DNA from: Spirochaetae bacterium HGW-Spirochaetae-7
GTDB taxonomy: Bacteria > Spirochaetota > Spirochaetia > Treponematales > UBA12059
Reading direction: 5' to 3'
Length of the DNA stretch: 17,330 bases
Assembly (NCBI GenBank): GCA_002839245.1
Contig: PGXR01000030.1
Location: forward strand, 1-17,330
Shown here: positions 13,512 to 17,330 of the stretch, piece by piece
Position numbering within the stretch: the stretch's first letter is position 1
How the letters are laid out: each line of letters starts with the position of its first letter
Made by a program: the position numbers and the translations under genes
The notes under the pieces: generated by a model
Databases searched by the model: none
The model's input: the letters and a program-made list of their open reading frames with translations, nothing else
Told to the model about the DNA's origin: nothing

Positions 13512-14879
13512 TCAGGAAGGTTTCCCGGCCCGCTTTTCGGCGTACATGCGGTGGTCGGCTACGGCCAGTACGGCTTCGACGTCGGGTCCGTCATCTGGAT
13601 AGATGGCGCGGCCGATGCTCGCACCCGTCGTGCGCACCACCAGGCCGAGGTCGAATGGTTCCTTGAAGCAGCCGCGCAGCCTGGCCGTCAGCTCCTCGAC
13701 GCCGGAGGCGCCGTCGGTCGGGGCTATGACGGCGAATTCGTCTCCGCCTATCCTGGCGACAGTATCGCTCTTCCTGATGGCGGCGCTCATCCTCGCGGCG
13801 GCCTGCGCAAGCAGGCGGTCGCCCGCTTCGTGTCCGTATTCGTCGTTGACCTTCTTGAAGTCGTCGAGGTCGATCATGTAGATGCATATGCTGGTGCCTT
13901 CGCGCTCGGTCCGGCTGGCCTCGACGCGCAGGCGGTCCCAGAACAGGCTCCTGTTGGGCAGTTCCGTCAGATGGTCGTGGTATGCCAGCTGCTTCAGCGC
14001 CGCCCGCGTGACGAGGAGGCCGTAGATGGACAAGCCCGCCAGGCCGGCAATCGCGAGGCCGATGGCCGTTATAGTGGTCGCCAAGCCCAGGTGCGATTTC
14101 CAGCCCTCCCTCGGGACGGCCGACAGCGACCAGCAAATACCGGGCAGGTTGACGTCGAGCACGACAGGATCGCCCTCGATCCCCGAAATGTCGCCGTGGA
14201 TGACCATCGGCTCCGTCCCCGGCCCGGCTTTTGATCCGAGCATGAACAGCAGGTCGGGATGGTCGGACGCGCCGGCGTGTGTGAAGATGGCCTCGCTGTC
14301 TATAACGACGCTGGCCTGGCCCCAGTAGCGCGGACCTTCGGGGCCTACAGGATAGATGCCCATCCTGCTCACCACGCCGACGCCGCCCTGGACGAGCGCG
14401 TAGGGGCCGGCGACGACGGGTTCGCGGCTCGCCATGGCCCGGCTTACCGACCCGGCCTGCTCCGGGATCAGCGAAAGATCCTTGCCTATGGCGGTCTTGT
14501 TGGGTTCGTACGGATAGACGTACTTGATGGTGGTTCCCTCGAGTACCGCGAGGTTCTTGATGACCGGGTCGTCCAGCATCAGCGCGTCGGCGAAGGCGGT
14601 GTACTCCGCCTCGTTCATGCCCGGTTCGGAAGCGACGAAGGCGACGATGCCGCGTTCCAGGCTGATGCGTTCGTTGAGGCCGCTTTCCAGTTTCGTACGC
14701 ACCGTAGAGGCCTCGAGCAGGACCCGCACCCTGTCGAACTGAGCCAGCCGGGCTCCCTGGGAAAACCCGGTAAAGACCGACAGCCCGGCTATCCCGAAGA
14801 AAGCCGCGAGTCCCCAGATGGTAGCCAGTGCTCTGTGCCGACCGGCCTTTACTTCGGGGCCAGTGTCGTTATTGTGCAT
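13512..14879 (-). CDS. CHASE-domain diguanylate cyclase (GGDEF)
   Basis: The 455-residue membrane protein has TM1 at about 18-38, an extracytoplasmic region (about 40-262) resembling a CHASE ligand-binding domain (NERISLERGIVAFVASEPGM, then YEPNKTAIGKDL and REPVVAGPYALVQGG), TM2 at about 266-290 and a C-terminal GGDEF domain. The active site is an intact RIGGDEF (GGDEF at 378-382). An inhibitory I-site RKSD (369-372) lies five residues before it. It should therefore make cyclic di-GMP from two GTP and be feedback-inhibited by product. No EAL domain is present. ATG at 14879 precedes TM1 by a short basic N-terminus. GAAGGGG in front of the ATG could serve as a ribosome binding site, but the TATCCT box 8 nt upstream suggests a near-leaderless message. 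The ligand is unknown. Confidence 0.93.
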   Translation of the reverse strand: MHNNDTGPEVKAGRHRALATIWGLAAFFGIAGLSVFTGFSQGARLAQFDRVRVLLEASTVRTKLESGLNERISLERGIVAFVASEPGMNEAEYTAFADALMLDDPVIKNLAVLEGTTIKYVYPYEPNKTAIGKDLSLIPEQAGSVSRAMASREPVVAGPYALVQGGVGVVSRMGIYPVGPEGPRYWGQASVVIDSEAIFTHAGASDHPDLLFMLGSKAGPGTEPMVIHGDISGIEGDPVVLDVNLPGICWSLSAVPREGWKSHLGLATTITAIGLAIAGLAGLSIYGLLVTRAALKQLAYHDHLTELPNRSLFWDRLRVEASRTEREGTSICIYMIDLDDFKKVNDEYGHEAGDRLLAQAAARMSAAIRKSDTVARIGGDEFAVIAPTDGASGVEELTARLRGCFKEPFDLGLVVRTTGASIGRAIYPDDGPDVEAVLAVADHRMYAEKRAGKPS

Positions 14880-14887
14880 GCCCCTTC

Positions 14888-14916
14888 AGGATAACTCGGC
14901 TAGCGCTTTACAACAA
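14888..14916 (-). promoter_or_regulatory. Possible diguanylate cyclase promoter
   Basis: Minus-strand TTGTTG (14916-14911), a 17-nt spacer and TATCCT (14893-14888) stand 8 nt before the ATG. Spacing is ideal and the hexamers moderate. The predicted start point falls 1-2 nt before the start codon. Confidence 0.4.
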
Positions 14917-14939
14917 GGGTTTTGTGGAGGAAAGCGGGA

Positions 14940-14969
14940 TGGACGGCCGCGACCCGGACGGGCTAATAT
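14940..14969 (+). promoter_or_regulatory. Possible promoter of the MFS gene
   Basis: TGGACG (14940-14945), an 18-nt spacer and TAATAT (14964-14969) lie about 50 nt before the ATG at 15020. Unlike the other promoters suggested here it leaves a normal leader, which contains AAAGGA about 10 nt before the start codon. The two genes on either side are divergent, and this 140-bp gap serves both. Confidence 0.35.
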
Positions 14970-15019
14970 CCGGTCGCTGGAATCAACGCTGTCGCCTCGA
15001 ACTGAAAGGATGCTCATCA

Positions 15020-16261
15020 ATGCGTATTGCAGTCCCGGCCGATGCCGACCGACGGCTTCCCTCCGACATATGGGCACTGTTCGCGGTACGCCTCGTGGTC
15101 TCGGCAGGCTCGTTCGTCGGGCCGTTCCTCGCCATGATGCTGACGATGAAGATGGGATACGACGAAGCGCGGGCCGGAGTCTTCATGTCGGTCGTTTCGG
15201 TGATGGCGGCGCTCGGACTGGTCGTAGGCGGCAAGCTGGGCGACATGTACGACAGGCCGCGAATCCTGCGAGCGCTGCAGGCGACGACAGCGTGCGCCTA
15301 CGTCGTCTGCGGCGTCATCGGCTTCAACGCGGCGACCCCCTTTGTCATAGCGTTCGCGATGGGCACCCTGAACGGCACCTGGCCCATCATCAACGCGCTT
15401 GTCGCCGACGTCGCGCCACCAGACAGGCGCAAGGAAGCCTTTTCATTGATATACTGGGGCAACAACATAGGATTCTCCATAGGACCGCTCATCGCCGGCA
15501 TGCTGTTCAACACCGCTCCCCGCGCGCTTTTTCTCGGCAACGCGCTGGTGCTGTTCGCCGCCGCCGCTATCGTGACGGTTTTCGTCAAAGGCACCCCGCT
15601 GAGAGCCGGCGAGCCCGGGCAGGAGCTTGGCAAGGGCCACGACAGACTGGCGGAGCGATCCTCCATCGTGGCCGTGTTCAAGTCAAACCCGGTCCTGACG
15701 CTTTACACGGCGGGCGCCGTGCTGACGGCTTTCGTATACAACCAGCATACCTTTGCCCTGCCGATCTTCCTCAAGGACGCGCTCGGAAGAGATGTCGGCC
15801 CCAAGGCCTTCGGCGCGGTGATGATGACGAACGGACTGACGGTCGTCGCGCTGACCGCGGCCGTGGTCTTCCTGTCGAAGCGGCTCCGGAGTCTGACGGC
15901 GGTCGCGCTGGCGTCGGTGTTCTACGCGGTTGGCTTCGGCGCATACTGGTTTGTTGGCGGAATTCCGCTGGCACTCGGCGCTACGGTCGTCTGGACGATA
16001 GGAGAGATCCTGGGGAGCACCAACGGCAACGCCTTCGTCGCCGAACACGCGCCGCCGGCCTTCAGAAGCCGCGTCAATTCGGTCGTCTCGTTCGCCTACA
16101 TCGCCGGCAACGCGCTGGCGCCGCTCGTGGCGGGGCCTATTGCGCGGTCTTTCGGCAGCGCCGCGGTCTGGCCCTTCGTCGCCGCCTGCGCCCTCGTCTC
16201 CGCGGTCTACATGTTCGGTGTCGACAGGCTAGGCACGGGTGCTAGGAATCGCCGCCCTTGA
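15020..16261 (+). CDS. Major facilitator superfamily transporter
   Basis: The 413-residue protein is strongly hydrophobic with about 12 predicted membrane helices. After TM2 comes the MFS motif A, GGKLGDMYDRPRIL (about 70-83). The second conserved region includes DVAPPDRRKEAFSLIYWGNN with a helix-breaking GPLIAG, as in drug/H+ antiporters of the MdtH/YceL type. A central loop at about 195-215 (PLRAGEPGQELGKGHDRLAE) joins the two six-helix halves. It probably exports or imports a small molecule by proton exchange; the substrate cannot be inferred. ATG at 15020 is supported by AAAGGA and by the start of the family N-terminus; the frame is open to 14828, but that part overlaps the divergent cyclase gene. 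The 3' end overlaps the convergent mtfA end by 20 bp. Confidence 0.88.
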   Translation: MRIAVPADADRRLPSDIWALFAVRLVVSAGSFVGPFLAMMLTMKMGYDEARAGVFMSVVSVMAALGLVVGGKLGDMYDRPRILRALQATTACAYVVCGVIGFNAATPFVIAFAMGTLNGTWPIINALVADVAPPDRRKEAFSLIYWGNNIGFSIGPLIAGMLFNTAPRALFLGNALVLFAAAAIVTVFVKGTPLRAGEPGQELGKGHDRLAERSSIVAVFKSNPVLTLYTAGAVLTAFVYNQHTFALPIFLKDALGRDVGPKAFGAVMMTNGLTVVALTAAVVFLSKRLRSLTAVALASVFYAVGFGAYWFVGGIPLALGATVVWTIGEILGSTNGNAFVAEHAPPAFRSRVNSVVSFAYIAGNALAPLVAGPIARSFGSAAVWPFVAACALVSAVYMFGVDRLGTGARNRRP

Positions 16262-17021
16262 AGAACGTCGCCAGCAGGGACGTGACGGCCGGGTATGCGC
16301 CCTGGATGCGGTGCGGCGCGTCGAAAAAAGTTTCGCAGGCGACGGCGAAGAATTCCTCGGGGCTCTCGGCCGCGTAATCGTCGAGGGGGAGGCGGGACGA
16401 GCGCAGGAGCTTGCGTCCGCGTCCCTCGCGTTCCACCCGCGAACAAAAGTCGTCGAAGGCCGGGGCGAAGGCGTCATTCCAGGCCCGCCGGCTCATGGAG
16501 CGCGGCAGGGGAGGGCAACCGTCGAGCGCGCCGTCCCGCTCGTCCAGCTTGTGGGCCATTTCGTGCACGACGACGTTGTAGCCGTCGCCGTGGCCCGAGG
16601 CGCGCACGTCCGCCAGCGACAGCAGGACCGGCCCCATCTCGGTGACCCTGCCCGAAAGCTCGTCGTCATAGTCGGTGACCACACCGGCGGAGTCGACCGT
16701 CGTCATCGAGTGGACGAAGCTGTCCGGGGCCACGAGCACCGTCGACCAGTCGTCGTACCACCTGGCTCCCAGGTGCAGGATGGGAAGGCAGGCGAGCACC
16801 GCGATCGTGGCCTTGTCCAGGTCGCCCGGGCCGGCGTCGCCGACGGACACGAAGTCCCTGGTGGCGATGAACCACGACGCCAGTCGCCGGAGCGTCAGGA
16901 CTTCACCGGCATCGAGCGCAGCAAAGGCTGGGCGGCCGGAGCGTACGGCTTCCCAGTGCCCCGCATCGAGCGGGTCGTAGTCGTCCGCTCCCTTGCGACG
17001 CAGGAACGACAGGATGCCCAC
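16242..17021 (-). CDS. mtfA: MtfA-like zinc metallopeptidase (M90)
   Basis: The 259-residue protein contains VVVHEMAHKLD with the zinc motif HEMAH at 153-157, and AESPEEFFAVACETFF near residue 217, supplying the third ligand Glu. These two segments are the signature of MtfA/peptidase M90. In E. coli MtfA (about 265 residues) binds the Mlc repressor and so affects PTS glucose uptake, and it has aminopeptidase activity. Other family elements are WYDDWSTVLVAPDSF and GPVLLSLADV. The start is GTG at 17021, 9 bp after the stop of the upstream small gene; no strong ribosome binding site is visible, so translation may be coupled. No mlc or PTS gene is in the window, so the E. coli role should not be assumed. 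Confidence 0.88.
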   Translation of the reverse strand: MGILSFLRRKGADDYDPLDAGHWEAVRSGRPAFAALDAGEVLTLRRLASWFIATRDFVSVGDAGPGDLDKATIAVLACLPILHLGARWYDDWSTVLVAPDSFVHSMTTVDSAGVVTDYDDELSGRVTEMGPVLLSLADVRASGHGDGYNVVVHEMAHKLDERDGALDGCPPLPRSMSRRAWNDAFAPAFDDFCSRVEREGRGRKLLRSSRLPLDDYAAESPEEFFAVACETFFDAPHRIQGAYPAVTSLLATFFKGGDS

Positions 17022-17030
17022 GGTCGACGA

Positions 17031-17330
17031 CTATTTCGCCTGCACGAAGATGAACTTCGCCAGACCGATGTAGCGCTCCGCGGGCTTGGATGCCGGCCCG
17101 AGCGTGTACAGGCTGAAGATGAACATGTCGGTGCGCTTGAACCCGACCTTGACCACCAGGTCCGCGCCGGATTGCGCCACGGCCTTGACTATGTCGCCCA
17201 GGACGCCGCTCTTGCCCTTCTGGCTGGCCGAGACCTGCTTCCTCTCGTAGTACTTGCCGAAATCGGCCATGGACGGATTGGTGAAATAAAGCGCCGCCCC
17301 GATGACGGCCAGCGTTACAACGGTCTTCAA
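17031..17330 (-). CDS. DUF4359-like small membrane-anchored protein, possibly partial at its 5' end
   Basis: The visible 99 residues have one N-terminal membrane helix (about 3-16), immediately followed by YFTNPSMADFGKYYE, and later MFIFSLYTLG and RYIGLAKFIFV. The TNP motif right after the helix and the F-S-x-Y-T / Y-x-G-x-x-x-x-F-I pattern match DUF4359-type proteins, which have no known function. The first codon is a TTG that coincides with the last base of the window, so the true start may lie further right. It is 9 bp upstream of mtfA in the same direction, which suggests co-transcription. Family identification is from memory of the motif and is moderate. Confidence 0.6.
   Translation of the reverse strand: MKTVVTLAVIGAALYFTNPSMADFGKYYERKQVSASQKGKSGVLGDIVKAVAQSGADLVVKVGFKRTDMFIFSLYTLGPASKPAERYIGLAKFIFVQAK

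Noticed and set aside
14818..16245. 475-codon open frame overlapping the MFS gene in another plus-strand frame
   Set aside because: The product is arginine-rich and featureless, while the overlapping frame encodes a clear MFS transporter with motif A.

Overview
The window reads as a chromosomal segment of a high-GC, Gram-negative-type bacterium. Most of it is densely packed housekeeping and signalling genes. Roughly the first 1.5 kb is visibly AT-richer and looks like an accessory patch. The HisKA_2-type histidine kinase, the RAYT-type transposase remnant and the style of the DEAD-box helicase would fit a spirochaete-like lineage. That placement is a guess from family flavour, not a demonstrated assignment.

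Left accessory patch (1-1490). A BrnT-like toxin gene runs off the left edge on the minus strand. It has a near-consensus promoter that would start transcription almost at its GTG codon. Then come about 570 bp without an intact gene. This stretch holds the C-terminal stub of a lost PIN/VapC toxin, a cluster of GC-rich palindromic repeat units, and what looks like the C-terminal remnant of an IS200/REP-associated transposase. An apparently intact vapBC module follows (817-1487), with overlapping stop and start codons and an inverted repeat over the antitoxin start.

Minus-strand nucleic-acid cluster (1533-8272). In transcription order it holds srkA (Ser/Thr stress kinase), a DEAD-box RNA helicase with a long basic tail, a membrane HisKA_2 histidine kinase, exonuclease I (sbcB), a DUF493 protein and an RluA-type pseudouridine synthase. 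Gaps are short, and sbcB/DUF493 and DUF493/rluA overlap by 11 and 4 nt, so at least the last three genes are probably translationally coupled.

Plus-strand pair (8391-10543). uup (ABC-F ATPase) is divergent from srkA and is followed by slyX. A strong hairpin with a T tract, read on the minus strand, separates slyX from the convergent tldD-tldE (pmbA) operon. That operon (10594-13370) overlaps by ATGA and has a promoter whose -35/-10 spacer is filled by a perfect 21-bp palindrome, a likely repressor operator.

Right part (13512-17330). A CHASE-GGDEF diguanylate cyclase (minus) is divergent from an MFS transporter (plus). The transporter overlaps convergently with mtfA (M90-type zinc peptidase, minus), which lies just downstream of a small DUF4359-like membrane-anchored protein at the right edge.

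A theme across the window is promoter-like TTGNNN-N17/18-TANNNT elements placed only 6-10 nt before start codons (brnT, sbcB, srkA, uup, diguanylate cyclase), usually without a usable Shine-Dalgarno sequence. This suggests leaderless or near-leaderless transcripts. No tRNA, rRNA, CRISPR array or complete insertion sequence was recognised, and I saw no clear multi-gene novel system.
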